This document shows, one piece after another, positions 1 through 11,437 of a stretch of 64,000 bases of DNA. The stretch is from Macrotis lagotis (Eukaryota > Chordata > Mammalia > Peramelemorphia > Peramelidae). The notes beneath the pieces were generated by a model. The model ran no database searches and had not been told where the DNA came from. It saw only the letters and a list, made by a program, of their open reading frames with translations. Within the stretch, counting starts at the first letter, position 1. Each line of letters begins with the position of its first letter. The stretch is from positions 282,060,875 to 282,124,874 of the forward strand of contig NC_133658.1 of the NCBI RefSeq assembly GCF_037893015.1, given 5' to 3'. Position numbers and translations under genes: made by a program.

Positions 1-2239
1 ATCTGTAATTTTATTTCTTTTTTTAAAAATCCTCCTATTGATGCTCTTTTTTTACATGGCTGTCACTTCCCAATGACTTTCCTCCACCCCCACCTCCTCC
101 TCCTTCACATAGAAGAATCCTCATTTGTAATAAATACAATGTTGTCTGAGCCATGGTATTGTATGGTTTGTAGCCTTCAGTAACACTAGGGAAAAAAATA
201 TTAGGGCTAAGGAGATGGACTAATGAAAACAGCTCACATTTCCACAGAACAAACTAAGTATGTGGTCGTTAGGATTATTATTCCCATTTTATCCATGAGA
301 AAACTGAGGCTCACAGGGAATTAGTTGATTAATCCCTGACTACACAACTAATAAATGACTGATCTAGAATTCACAGCCAAGGTTCTAGCTCTATTTCTGC
401 TATTTCAGAAAAACTAAGTTCTCTGGATTTAGAATCAGGACACTATTGATGCTTTGGTATATGAGTGAGTACATATATCTCTTTATCCCTCTGTCTAATG
501 GGTCAAATTTCTGCTGAGCCCCTAAGTCTGCCTAGGGTGGAAGTAGACATAACTAAGTAACTAGTCATGAGTTGTTATCGACTTGTACTGGTGGCTGAGA
601 TAGGGATATGGACTGACCTTAGAAATGCATAAGAAAAAAATGTATAGAGATTTTGTGTATGCTCTAAAATGTTAACATCTGTGTATAACTTTATCTGTGT
701 TTAGAAAGGAACCTCGAGATAGCCTCACTGACATAAAAATATACAGGTTTGGGCGGTGGGGGATGGGGAAGAAGGATGGTCTTTGAGAAAGATGCAGGGA
801 TACCAGATGGAGGGAAACTCCTTTGGGGATACTGTAAAGTAAGCATTCTATAACTTGCCGCTGGCTCAGGACCAACTTTATCTCTGGTGAGGACCACAGG
901 ACATCCTGAAGATGAATCCACAGCTTCATTTAGTCTGGGTAATGAGCAGGTGAAAGATTCCAAGGCTAGGCAGAGGTCAGAACATACATAACTGAGTCTC
1001 CAGTGTTTCCATAAGAGAAAATATCTTGGTCTGAGGTATCTTAAATATCTCCGAAGAACATCTTGGGTGTTATTAGATACAAAAAAAAAAATGATCACAA
1101 CCTCACTGTCAGAAAAAAAGGGAATTACCCAGGGCAGAATTGGAAATGGGGAGTGGGAAGTAAGATAACAGCCTGGAATATGAACAACCTAGATATATGG
1201 GAATGGGTAGGGCTGAATCCTGTCTGGCCTCCTACCAGGAAGACTCCATTCTTATATCAGCTTAGTCCTTTGGCACATCTTGTTTTACCAAGATTTCTTC
1301 AGTGTATGTAGCAGGTGTCACTTTTGTCATGTACCTCCTATTCAAAAAGCCCCCAGAACTGTGAGCTGAAGTCCTAGGTTTATAGGGCCCTAGTAAAAAT
1401 CCTCCACCCATCCTGAAGGTTGTATACATATTCTGAGAGGAAATTGAAAGGTCTATGTGCTGTGCCAGAAATCCCCAGGAGTGGAAAAATTTGGAAGGAA
1501 TATTCCTTCTCAACCCTGAAGTCTGGTCAAACTCAACTCTTCAGTAGTGAGGTGGAAACTAATCTAGGCTTCATCTCACTTCTACCTGTTCCTTCCAAGT
1601 CTGCCCGTGACAAAATAATGAAAATTCCCCTTGAGGCAGCTAAGGCTTCTTCCACATCTTATTCTCTGCCAGGTGTCCAGGAAAAACAACAGTCCAATGG
1701 CCACCTGGTGTCCTCCAAATCAGCACCATTCTCTATCCTGAAAAATTTTAACCAAGGTTCTAACTCTCAAGGAGAAAGGAGTGAGAAGACTGCTGCCATT
1801 ACCAGGAAAGCCAGAGAGCTGTGATGGAAAAGAGTGATCTCTGCAAGTTTTTCTTCAGGGCCTTCCCCCACTTCTCTTGGAAGCTGCACTTCCCTACACT
1901 GGGTGCCCCCTTCATCTTGAGGCCTTGGTATGCTCATGTGGGTTCAGTTTTCTCTGTCAAAGAAGCAGGCCAACATTTGAAACTCAGTCACCCTCTTGGT
2001 GTCACATACTTAGGTATCTTTCCTTTTCTAGGGAATTTGGATTTTCAAAGAGTTGAGAGGGTAGCAAATAAGGAATGAAGGAAGTTCCAACTGTAGAAAT
2101 TTCAGGAAATACACTCTCTGGGAAAATACGGTCTCTAACCTAAAAATGTCAAGACACATCCCTGATTCCTGATTCCACATTTCCTTTGGTGACCATGGTC
2201 AGTTCTCAGTCTCAGAGGCAGATAGATGGCAGAGTTTGC

Positions 2240-2450
2240 TAGTCTTGGGGTCATGTTAAAGTCCAGCTTCAAATGCTAGCTGTGTGACCAAGAGCAGGTC
2301 AACTTATTCTCTTGTCTTTCTCAGTTTCCTCAACTTGGGAATCATAATAGCTCCTACATATAGGGTTGTTGTGAAGTTCAAATGAGATAATATTTGTAAA
2401 GTGCTTAGCACAGTGCCTGCAAGATAATTAATAAATACTTATACCATCCC
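2240..2450 (+). repeat. MIR-type CORE-SINE, diverged
   Basis: The copy shows the core sequence around 'agctgtgtgacc', then 'cagtttcctcaact' and a tail ending in the familiar 'aagtgcttagcacagtgcct' block. It is an old insertion with many substitutions and no visible target duplication. Confidence 0.75.
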
Positions 2451-3288
2451 TCCCTTAATGCTTATTACCTCCTCCTTTAACCTTTCCATTTCAAGGTCTA
2501 CAGGAAATTTTGCCAAGTTGGAAGATTGGGGATCTAGATCTAAATTTGGAAGGGTCCAAGTCAGAGTCAGATGGAGCCAGACAGATTGAAAGGGGCTATA
2601 GGCTAACCACTCTCTTTAATGGTCACTGTAAAAAAATATATACTTCCACTCATCCTTGACCTTAGCTGCAAAAACAGATAGTCCTCACAATAGTTCTATT
2701 CCCCCCTAGGCCTCCATCTGTTTGGGTCAGAGACAAGTATTTCTGGTTCTGGTACAGTCCCTCCCCTGGGATTAACTGCATAGGGAGTTCCGTGGTGCCA
2801 TCAAAAGGGTGGTTGTGGGTCAAGAGACTCAGAGCTTGTGAAGGTGGCCTTAGCCCTTCACCCTAGAGGGAAGGAAATATTTCAGAGTTTCTGGGATTTG
2901 AAGAGTGAGAGATCCTAAGGATATAAGTAATACCCTCTAGGGTCAGCCTCATCCTCCCTCCAAGCTGAGATCCTGACTTCAACTGCAATTTGCAGGAAGC
3001 TGGGATCACTACCTAATGCCATTACACATCCCGCAAAACCCTAACTTTCATTATAACTTGCCATGGATCTGTCATCCAGGGATTTACCTAAACCTGTCAG
3101 GAGCCTGTTTACACTCCCATTCTGTCTCACCTCTTGGGGAACTAGTTTCCTAAGTTTCCTCCTTGCTGTGTAGAAGCCGGACACCCTAGATGATTGCTTT
3201 TAAAACTGCCTCCTTCAGGTTGCAAGGGGCTCCTAATTCTCCTAAGATTAGGTCCCTCTTACCGTAATTTAGATGGAGCCAAATCTGG

Positions 3289-3500
3289 CCACTAGGTGGT
3301 ACAGTGGAGAGGACTAGGCTTAAAATCCTGCCTCAGATACTTACTAACTGTGTGACCCTGGACAAGTCACTTAATTCCCCTGTGCCTCAGTTTCCTCAAC
3401 TGTAAAATGGGAATAAGTTCAATATCTACCTCATTGTGAGCACCAGATGAAATAAGATCTGTAAAGCTCACCACAATGCCAAATACATAGTAAGTAACCT
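3289..3500 (+). repeat. MIR-type CORE-SINE, diverged
   Basis: It starts near 'ggtggtacagtggagagg', carries the core 'actgtgtgaccctggacaag' and the 'cctcagtttcctcaactg' segment, then a MIR-like tail. It is an old copy. Confidence 0.75.
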
Positions 3501-4295
3501 CTTATTCCCTTACCATTCTCTAATCACTAGAATTACCCTGTCATGGTTTCTAATAACTCTTTGAATTCACTCTTCAAAATGAAGGAGCATCACCTTGAGG
3601 AGAATTAGAATCCTGGAATATTCTATATAATCTTAAAAACTCAAAATCATGAATCATGGGAAAGAGTGTGGCTAGAGTCAAAGGGGGACCATAATGAATA
3701 CCTAATCCAAAATTCTCATTTTACTGCGGAGGGATCTGATGTCTAGAGAGAGGAAGGTTAATCACATAGCTGATCCATAACAGAAAAGAGACTTGAACCC
3801 AGGTGTACTAATTCCCAGTCTCTGTGTCTCTCTTTATAGAACCCTGTGATCTTTAAAAAAAAAATCCTCCAATCAGGCCATACCCTAAGAGACCAGTCTA
3901 TTCCTGCTTCTGCCTCCAACTCCGTGTTCCTTCAAGCCTCTGTTCTTTTTCTATAACCCCCTCACCCACCCCTAACTTGAGGGGCCTCAGAAATGTTCTA
4001 TTTATAGACTCAAGATGATGACTGAGAGAACTTAGAGAAGGGATCTACAGAAAGAGCAGAAGCAGTAGCAGCTCTCCTCTCTCATCCTCCTCCTCTCTGC
4101 CCTACATATAGATTTTAGGGGGAGAAGAAGTGAGATTTTCTCAGTGCGGGCATCCCAGACTGGGAGGAGAGGGGTGTGACCTTTTGTTTCCTACTTCTGT
4201 TACCTTGGGTGGGACACCTGGGGGAGAGTGGGCATTTTTCTAAGAAGGGAGACACCTTTCCTGAGGTGGGGGTTGGAGGGCACACTGGTAATGTT

Positions 4296-4582
4296 CATAA
4301 GATCATAGAGAACTGAAAAGAACCTTATTGTTATTCATTCATTTCAGTGGTATCTGATTCTTCCTGACTCCATTTGGGGTTTTCTTGACAAAGAAACTGG
4401 AATGGTTTGCCATTTTCTTCTCCAGTTCATTTTACACATGAGGAAACTGAGACAAACTAGAGTTAAATGATTTACCCAGGGTCACACAACTAGTAAGTAT
4501 CTGAGGCCAGATTTGAATTCAGGATGATGAGTCTTCCTGACTCCAGGCCCAGAATTCTATCCAGTGTACCACCTAGCTGCCT
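4296..4582 (-). repeat. MAR1-like marsupial CORE-SINE with long tail, antisense
   Basis: Read on the minus strand it has the head 'ggcagctaggtggtacactg', the core, and the long tail that pairs a 'gaaactggaatggtttgcc' segment with 'ccccaaatggagtcaggaag'. This longer tail separates it from the shorter young SINE that dominates the window. Confidence 0.8.
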
Positions 4583-4696
4583 AAAAGGGGCCTTTAGAGG
4601 TTATCATTTTCAATCCTTTCATTTAACAGATGAGGAATGTGAGCCACAAAAAGATGTGGGTTGTTCAGAATCACACAACTATTAAGGACCTATGCA

Positions 4697-4843
4697 GGGG
4701 CAGCTAGGTGGCACAATGGATAGAGCACCAGCCCTGGGGTCAGGAGGACCTGAGTTCAAATTCAGCCTCAGATACTTAATAATTGTCTAGCTATGTGGCC
4801 TTGAGCAAGTCACTTAACCCATTGCCTTAAATTTTTTAAAAAG
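4697..4843 (+). repeat. Young marsupial CORE-SINE (WSINE1-like)
   Basis: Full-length copy: tRNA-like head 'ggggcagctaggtggcaca', the B-box-like 'gagttcaaat', the core 'ctagctatgtggccttgagc' and a short A-rich end. The family name is assigned from memory of marsupial SINEs. Confidence 0.85.
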
Positions 4844-5872
4844 TGCCTATGGTCTTTCCCACTATAAATCCAGGTAGGCCATAGTCCTAATCTGGCCACA
4901 TGACCTTAAACAAGTCACTTCTTCTAAACTCTACTTTCCTCATTTGTAAAACAGGGATAGTAATCCCTCAAAACACCCATCCATCTTCTACAAGCATTTA
5001 ATAATTGACTAAACTGTCTTACCCTCATGGAACTTGCTTTCAACATAGTAGTATTTGCAAAACAAATCCTAAGTGATTGGAGAGAATGGGCATGAGGAAA
5101 AAGAGCCAGCAACTTGGAGAATGAAGTGGAGCCTCATGTATGAGACAAGATTTGAGTGGCTTTGAGGGAAACTTTGGAAAATAGAAAGTCTTGCATACTT
5201 GTGAATATTATTCTAAAGACAAGCCAAAAGTACTCATTTAGAAGATGGGCTTCTGAGCCTCCCTAATACACTGCTCTTCGGCCAAGGTGGGCTGACTCCC
5301 TAAGACACCAAAGCCGTGATCTGTCCAGTTTGGTCAGATCAGCAGCTGTGGCTTTTCCAGAGAACCAGACTAAATATATGACAGTAGTCATTTAGGACTC
5401 CCTTAACAGAAGCCTCCAAACCTACAATTTGGTGCTTAGAAGTCTGACATTTCCAAGCCAATAGAACAAGAGTTGGGGGAAGGGTAGTTCCTCAGAGGAA
5501 TGGTACCCAGTGGACAGAATCTCTGGAAGAAGTTTTCAGAGCTCTGGATCAGAGGTTCTGCCCTGGACACTGTGGTCTGACATGTCAAGAATCAAACTTT
5601 GGGAAAGCTCCTAGTCATCCATCTCATAGACAGTGTATTCACATGGCTATTCCCATCCTCTTTTTACCTTTTTCAGTCCTTTAATACTCTCCTCTTTAGT
5701 TACTGGGACCCAGCTCTACATCCAAATACCTCTACAACCGCTTTAAAAAGATCTTGTAAGAGGCAACAGATAGTTGGCTTTCAGGCCAGGACCCTGTGCA
5801 AGTCTGGGACCCTGGGTGAGTCACAATCTCTTGGTGTTCTAAGCTTCTGATCTGCATTGAAAGAAGAAAGGA

Positions 5873-6033
5873 GGGGGCAGCTAGGTGGTGCAGTGGATAG
5901 AGTACTGGCCCTGGAGTCAGGAGTACCTGGGTTCAAATATGACCTCAGACACTTAATAATTACCTAGCCATGTGGCCTTGGGCAAGCCACTTAACCCCAT
6001 TGCCTTGAAAAAATCTAAAAAAAAAAAAAAAAA
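5873..6033 (+). repeat. Young marsupial CORE-SINE (WSINE1-like)
   Basis: Full-length sense copy with head, core and a poly-A tail of 16 A. It is close to the consensus implied by the other copies in the window, so it is recent. Confidence 0.88.
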
Positions 6034-6847
6034 GGAATTTCCTATATTATGGAATAACTGTCCAGTCTTTCTCCCACTATCCTGCTTTCATCATTTGTCC
6101 TATTACAGTCTTTGCACAGAAGTCCAGTTATATCTAGACCAAATTGAGAAATTAGTTTAAGGCTGTTCAAAACTTTAGAATTTTCAAATTTTTGCCTCCA
6201 GCATGAGATAAACAAGATGAACCCTCACCTAGTTGGTGCAAGACAAGCTGACTTTCTTTGCTTTTCAAATTCACCAAAAAAAGTGTTGAAAGCTTCTTAC
6301 TTTCAGACACTTGAAAAAATTGAAAAATCAGTTGTTTGTTCTGCTTATCAAAAGTTAGAGGCAACTTGGCCTTAGAAGCATTCTCCATCAACTTTCCTTC
6401 CAAGAATGTTGGTATGGTACCCTGGTTGGTTCTGAATGACATAAATGGCTGTCTGACTTGAGAAGGATGGACTTGAACTATCTGCAAATAGTCCAAATGG
6501 AGTTTTCTTCTCCACTTGGTGCTCAGTAAGTATTTAAATGAATTTTTGCCATAATACACAGATGAACAGATTTATACTCCCTTAGGAAACAAGCAAGAGA
6601 ATAAAGAATTAACTTTGGCTCTGATGAGGTGACTTGGGAAGAAGAGTGTCATCCTGAAGAAGAACCAAGCCTGGTTTCATTAGCCAATACTCCAGCTATT
6701 GAGCTGATTATATCCAGAGCCCAAGTGAGAGATACAGAAAGAGATGGGGAAAGAAATAGCTTTTTTCTGGATAAATCTATTCCCCTTCCTCTTCTACCAT
6801 TTTGATTTCTCTTCCTTCTTTTTCTTCTACCTCTCCTATCCTTCCAG

Positions 6848-7004
6848 AAAATTCCACGGGCCCCATCTGATGAGGAATGTTTCTTTGACCTATTGAGTAA
6901 GTTTCAGAGCAACCGGATGGATGACCAACGCTGCCCCCTGGAAGAGGGTCAAGCTGGAGTGGCTGAGGCTAACACCCCAACTCCCACCCTGGAAGAAAGA
7001 ATAT
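6848..7004 (+). CDS. GPSM1: GPSM1 (AGS3) exon with first GoLoco motif
   Basis: The exon follows a pyrimidine tract and 'ccttccag', and ends at donor 'gtaagt'. It reads KIPRAPSDEECFFDLLSKFQ, then SNRMDDQRCPLEEGQAG and ends TPTLEER-I plus one base (phase 1). This matches the human GPSM1 segment around IPRAPSSDEECFFDLL. The GoLoco core FFDLL...MDDQR binds G-alpha-i/o in the GDP state, acting as a guanine nucleotide dissociation inhibitor; the final Arg of DDQR contacts GDP. GPSM1 takes part in receptor-independent G-protein signalling and in spindle orientation with NuMA-type partners. The N-terminal TPR half is outside the window. The paralogue GPSM2 was considered, but the CPLEEGQAG segment fits GPSM1. 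Confidence 0.95.
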
Positions 7005-7155
7005 GTAAGTGGGAAATCAGGTTGAGGGGGGAATCAGGGTCATTAAATCATAGAATCCAGAGTTATGGAATGTTAGAGCACTCAAAGGCATGAAGGGTCA
7101 TCAAGCCTCTCATTTTACAGATGGGGAAATAAGAGGCCAAAACTGAAGAACTAAA

Positions 7156-7306
7156 GTTTTTATTTTTGTTTTGAAAGGCAATGGGGTTAAATGACTTGCC
7201 CAAGGCCACACAGCTAGATAATTATTAAGTGTCTGAGGCCACATTTGAACTCAGGTTCTCCTGACTCCAGGCCCGGTGCTCTATCCATTGCACCACCTAG
7301 CTGCCC
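7156..7306 (-). repeat. Young CORE-SINE, antisense, with target duplication
   Basis: Antisense copy from the T-rich end to the 'ctagctgccc' head. It is flanked by the direct repeat 'agaactaaa' at 7147-7155 and 7311-7319, consistent with L1-mediated insertion into the GPSM1 intron. Confidence 0.87.
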
Positions 7307-8119
7307 TTGGAGAACTAAATTGCTTAGGGAACAAAGTTATTGAGCAAAAGATCTAGAATTAAAACTCAGTTTTCTTAAATTCTAGTCTGGGCTGCTTCTC
7401 AAGCCATCATTCTTCTGGGCAGGAAAAAACTTTCTCAACCTATCATCTCAGTGAATTTAACTGAATTTAATTGAAACCGGACCAAACTGGGAAACTTACC
7501 TGGTGGACTGGATTTAAGGCCCCTGGTCTCAGCCACAACAACGTAAATGTTTTCATCTGTGAGGCTGGAGGTGGCATCAGCCCCAGAGGTTCTGAGGCAG
7601 GGGGATTAAAGAGCTGGGGAAAGGGCAGGCAGATGGGTGAATCATGCAATTCTGCTTCTTTCTCTTTGCTGATTAGAGGACTATAATTACACCCGGTTCC
7701 TTGTAATCATTGGGTGTCTGTTACCGGGTTGTATATGTGCAAAACAGAAAGCTCTTGATTTGCAAAGAAAGAACCCATGCAAATCAATTCTAAAGGGCTT
7801 TTTGAAAGTAATATCACAAACCTCTCCCACTCCCTTCCCATCCCCCATCTCCTAAAGTTAGGTTTAATAATGGGGGAAAGTGTGTAATTACCTTGTTCCC
7901 TCCCCCACCAGCCTGGCTGGCACATTCCTGCCATCAGAGCCCAGAAGACACATCCCTGGAGCATGTGTGGGAGGAGAAAGGCCATTCCCTTCTATCACCT
8001 TCCCACGGGCTAAGGAGCTGGGGCCAGGTGACCCCAGTTGTGCTGAGATTCCTGGTGAACCCAGATAGTTTTTTTACACACAGTTGCAAGGGAAATTATT
8101 ACTATTTCAACAGCTGTAG

Positions 8120-8226
8120 GGGACATCCTTTTTTTAATTAATAAATTTATTTATTTTTCCATTCACATGCAAAGACACTTTTTAATATTCATTCCCTTGT
8201 AAGGTTTTGAGTTCCACATTTCTGTA
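8120..8226 (-). mobile_element. L1 3' UTR fragment
   Basis: The T-rich start followed by 'ttttccattcacatgcaaag' and 'gagttccacatttctgta' matches, antisense, the 3' UTR seen in the larger L1 copies at 16703 and 9345. Only about 100 bases remain. Confidence 0.65.
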
Positions 8227-9004
8227 GGGGATATCCTTCGTCCATGTAGCCCTATGAGTGTGAGGAGAACAGAGTAAAGTTAACTGACCCACTCTGGGAT
8301 TGAGCCCATGATCACCACCTTATGAACATTGTCCTTTTTTCCTGCACTGCTCACTAACCATTGAGGCACCTTTAGTTGATCGTTAAAAACTCCCAGCAGA
8401 TCATGAAGGTACCTATCTCAAAGAGGCCTTCTCACCAAGTCCCCTCAGCTTCTAGGGGACCGATGCTATAACTCCTATGGAAAGTAGAGTTGATATGATG
8501 GAATCAAGAAGATTGAGTTCAAGAAAGATACCAGGGTGAGACCCCTGGAAACTAGCAGGGCCCCTCTTTGGCAGAGGCCCTGACCTTGGTAGAGTCGGAA
8601 TATCAGTGGGATGATGGGATAATGCCTGTTCAACAGATATTCTTGTGTTATCTACATCTTCCTAAAATGAGATCTTTAGAATGGGAAGAACATTTGGCTG
8701 GAACTCAGGAAACCTGGGTTATAGTCCCATCCCTTCTACTGATTTAGATAAGCCCCTCTTCCTCTCTGACTCTGTTTCCCAATCTGTAAAACTGAGAAAG
8801 TAATCTTTGCCCTGCCTACTTCACAAGATTCTGTTGCCTCTCCAAATGAGACCAAGACTATAAAAACATTGGAGAAAACTTTAAGAGCTTTACAAATAGG
8901 AAATGATTATCCTTCTCTCTAGAGCTGGAAGGTAGTTCTAGAGAATCTTGCCAAGAAGGCTTCCCCTGCTTCATTCACTGCTCACAGTTATATCTCTCCA
9001 CCAG

Positions 9005-9213
9005 CTCAGTCATCCCTGATGGCCTCCCCCCAGACAGAGGAATTCTTTGACCTCATTGCCAGCTCCCAGAGTCGCCGGCTGGATGACCAGCGTGCCAGTG
9101 TGGGCAGCCTGCCAGGCCTTCGGATCACCCATAACAACTTGGGCCACCTTCGTGGAGAGGGGGATGCTCAGGAGCCTGGAGATGAATTCTTCAACATGCT
9201 TATCAAGTGCCAG
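9005..9213 (+). CDS. GPSM1: GPSM1 exon with second and first half of third GoLoco motif
   Basis: The acceptor is 'tctccaccag'; the exon enters with two bases completing a Ser codon and leaves in phase 0 at donor 'gtagga'. It reads SQSSLMASPQTEEFFDLIAS, then SQSRRLDDQRASVGSLPGLR, and ends with FFNMLIKCQ. The second GoLoco motif is complete (FFDLIASSQ...LDDQR). The third is cut after Q and finishes in the next exon. The match to human GPSM1 is nearly residue for residue; human has KYQ where this has KCQ, giving a Cys just before the splice junction. Confidence 0.96.
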
Positions 9214-11095
9214 GTAGGATCATAAGATAATACATTTAGAACCAAAAAAGGATTTTAGGGATCACCTAGGTCAGGGATTTTTAACTTTTTCTGTGTCATG
9301 GATCCCTTTGGCTCTTTAATGAAACATTTGCCCCTTTTGGAAATAAAGTTTTTATTTATTTTTTAAATTGCTATTTTTTTAAAATTACATGTAAAAATAA
9401 TTTCTAATGTTAGGGTTTTTTTGTGAGTTTTAAATTCTCTCCCTCCTCTTTTCTTTTCCCCCTCCTTGAGTAGGCAAGCAATTCTGTATAGGTTATACAT
9501 ATGTAGTCATTCAAAACATATTTTCATATTAGCCATGTTATCAAAAAAACCCAAACTAAACACATACACATACAGAAAAATAAAGTTAGGGAAAAAATAT
9601 GCTCTGATCCATATTTAGACTCTATCAGTTCTTTCTCTGGAGGTAGATAGCATTTTTTATTATAAGTCCTTCAGAATTGTCTTAGACTATTTTATTGCTG
9701 AAAATAGCTAAATCATTCAGAGTTGATTATCATAAAATATTGCTGTTACTGTGTACAATATTTTCCTGATTCTACTAACTTCACTTTGCATCAGTTCATG
9801 TAAGTCTTACTAGATTTTTCTGAAATCTACCTGCTTGTCATTTCTTATAGCACAATAGTATTCCATCACAATAATATACCACAACTTATTCAAACATCCC
9901 CCAATTGAGCATCTCTTCAATTTCCAATTCTTTGCCACACAAAGAGCTGCTATATTTTTGTACATATAGGTCCTTTTCCTTTTTCTTGATTTCTTTGGGG
10001 TGTAGATCAAGTTGTAGTATTGTTGGATCAAAAGGTATATGTCTTTTAGGCATGGTTCCATATTGTTCTCCAGAATGGAACTCTAAAAATAGTGCAATAG
10101 TGTCTCAATTTTCCATATCCTCTCCAACATTTGTCATTTTTCTTTTCTGTAATATTAACCAATCTGATATGTGGGTGGGTGGTATTTTTAATTTTCATTT
10201 CTCTAATCAGTAGTGATTTAGAGCATTTTTTCATATGTCTTAAAAATAGTATTATTTCTTCTGAAAACTTTATATTCATATCCTTTGATCATTCATCATT
10301 TGGGAAATAACTTACATTTTTTATAAATTTGACTCAGTTCCCTATATATATTTGAGAAATGAGATCTTTATCAGAGAAACTAGCTATAATTTTTTTTCAC
10401 AATTTCTTTTCAACTATATCCCCCATTTTCCTCCTCTCTCTCCTCTTTGACCCTGTCATTCTTCAAGTGTTTTGCTTCTACCACCTCCCCAATCAACCCT
10501 CCCCCCTTCCCTCCTAATTTCCTTTATTGTAAGATAGATTTCTATACTCAACTGAGTATGTATGTTATTCCCTTTTTTAAGCCAATTCCAATGAGAGTGA
10601 GGTTCAAGTGCCTCTCCTCCCTCTACCTCCTTTTTCCTTCCACTTTCATGCCTCTTTTATGTGAAATAATTTATCCCGTTCTACCTCTACCACCTCCTTT
10701 CTCCTACTACTTTCCTTTTTCTCACTCCTTAATTTTATTTTTTAGCTATCATTTCATCATATTCAACTCATATCCTCCTTTTAACTGATAAATTTAAAAT
10801 GATAAAGTTCTTATGAGTTACAAGAATTATCTTCTCATTTAGGAATGTAACAGTTTAGACTTATTGTATCCCTTAAGAATTCTCTTTCCTGTTTATTTTT
10901 TTTTATATCTCTCTCTCTAGCCTTTTACTTGAAAGGCAAATTTTCTATTGAGTTTTGACCTTTTCATCAGTAATGTTTGAAAGTCCTCTAGGTCACTGAA
11001 TGTCTATTCCCCCCACATCCCCCAAGGGATTTTACTCAGTTTTGTTGGGTAGGATTGGGGATTGGGAAAGTAGTAGATTTGGGAGCTCTGAAATT

Positions 11096-11170
11096 TAGCT
11101 ATAATATTATATTATATTATATTATAATGTTTTATTATATTATAATATTATATTATAATATAATGTTTTC
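11096..11170. repeat. AT-only simple repeat (TATTA/ATATT units)
   Basis: About 75 bases of TTATA/ATATT units inside the L1 remnant, able to form weak cruciforms. Confidence 0.85.
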
Positions 11171-11269
11171 ATTTTAGGATGTCTTTCAGTAGGAGATCAT
11201 TGGATTATTTCCATTTCTATTTGCCCTCTGATTCTAGAATATCAGGACAGTTTTCCTTGATAATTTCTT

Positions 11270-11437
11270 TTTGTTTGTTTGTTTTTTGTTTTGCAAGGCA
11301 GTGGGGCAAGTGGCTTGCCCAAGGCCACACAGCTAGGTAGTCTGGGTACAGATTTGAACTCAGGTCCTCCTGACTCCAGAGTTGGTGCTCTATCCACTGC
11401 ACCACCTAGCCTCCCCTCTGGTGCCACCTAGCCTCCC
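11270..11437 (-). repeat. Young CORE-SINE, antisense, with duplicated 5' head
   Basis: Inserted in the L1 above. The direct repeat 'tgataatttctt' at 11258-11269 and 11438-11449 marks its ends. Read in sense, the head appears twice: one 'ggctaggtggcacc' unit, then a second 'ggctaggtggtgcag' unit that continues into the element. Confidence 0.88.

Larger units (their letters stand above)
1..6847. other. Probable GPSM1 intron, left of the first recognised exon
   Basis: No exon could be recognised here. The upstream GPSM1 linker and TPR exons known in human probably lie left of the window. The stretch holds MIR-type fragments near 170-400 (antisense), 2240-2450 (sense), 3289-3500 (sense), 3690-3850 (antisense) and 4870-4960, plus SINEs listed separately. 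About 690-2230, 2460-3285 and 5000-5870 look single-copy and show no clear coding signal. Confidence 0.6.
7005..9004 (+). other. GPSM1: GPSM1 intron, 2.0 kb, phase 1
   Basis: The donor is GTAAGT and the acceptor 'ccaccag'. It contains one antisense SINE (7156-7306), an L1 3' UTR scrap (8120-8226), a MIR-like stretch near 8690-8910 and an apparently single-copy block at 7440-8060, discussed under findings. No coding signal was seen. Confidence 0.85.

Noticed and set aside
691-1098. 135-codon minus-strand frame
   Set aside because: No homology, no splice context, low-complexity Pro/Phe segments; likely chance.
4697-4780. tRNA-like A and B boxes in SINE heads
   Set aside because: They belong to the SINE family and lack a folded tRNA; no true tRNA gene is supported anywhere in the window.
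9810-10279. Minus-strand frames with AKNWKLKR and MEYYCAIRN considered as a gene
   Set aside because: These are the C-terminal end of L1 ORF2.
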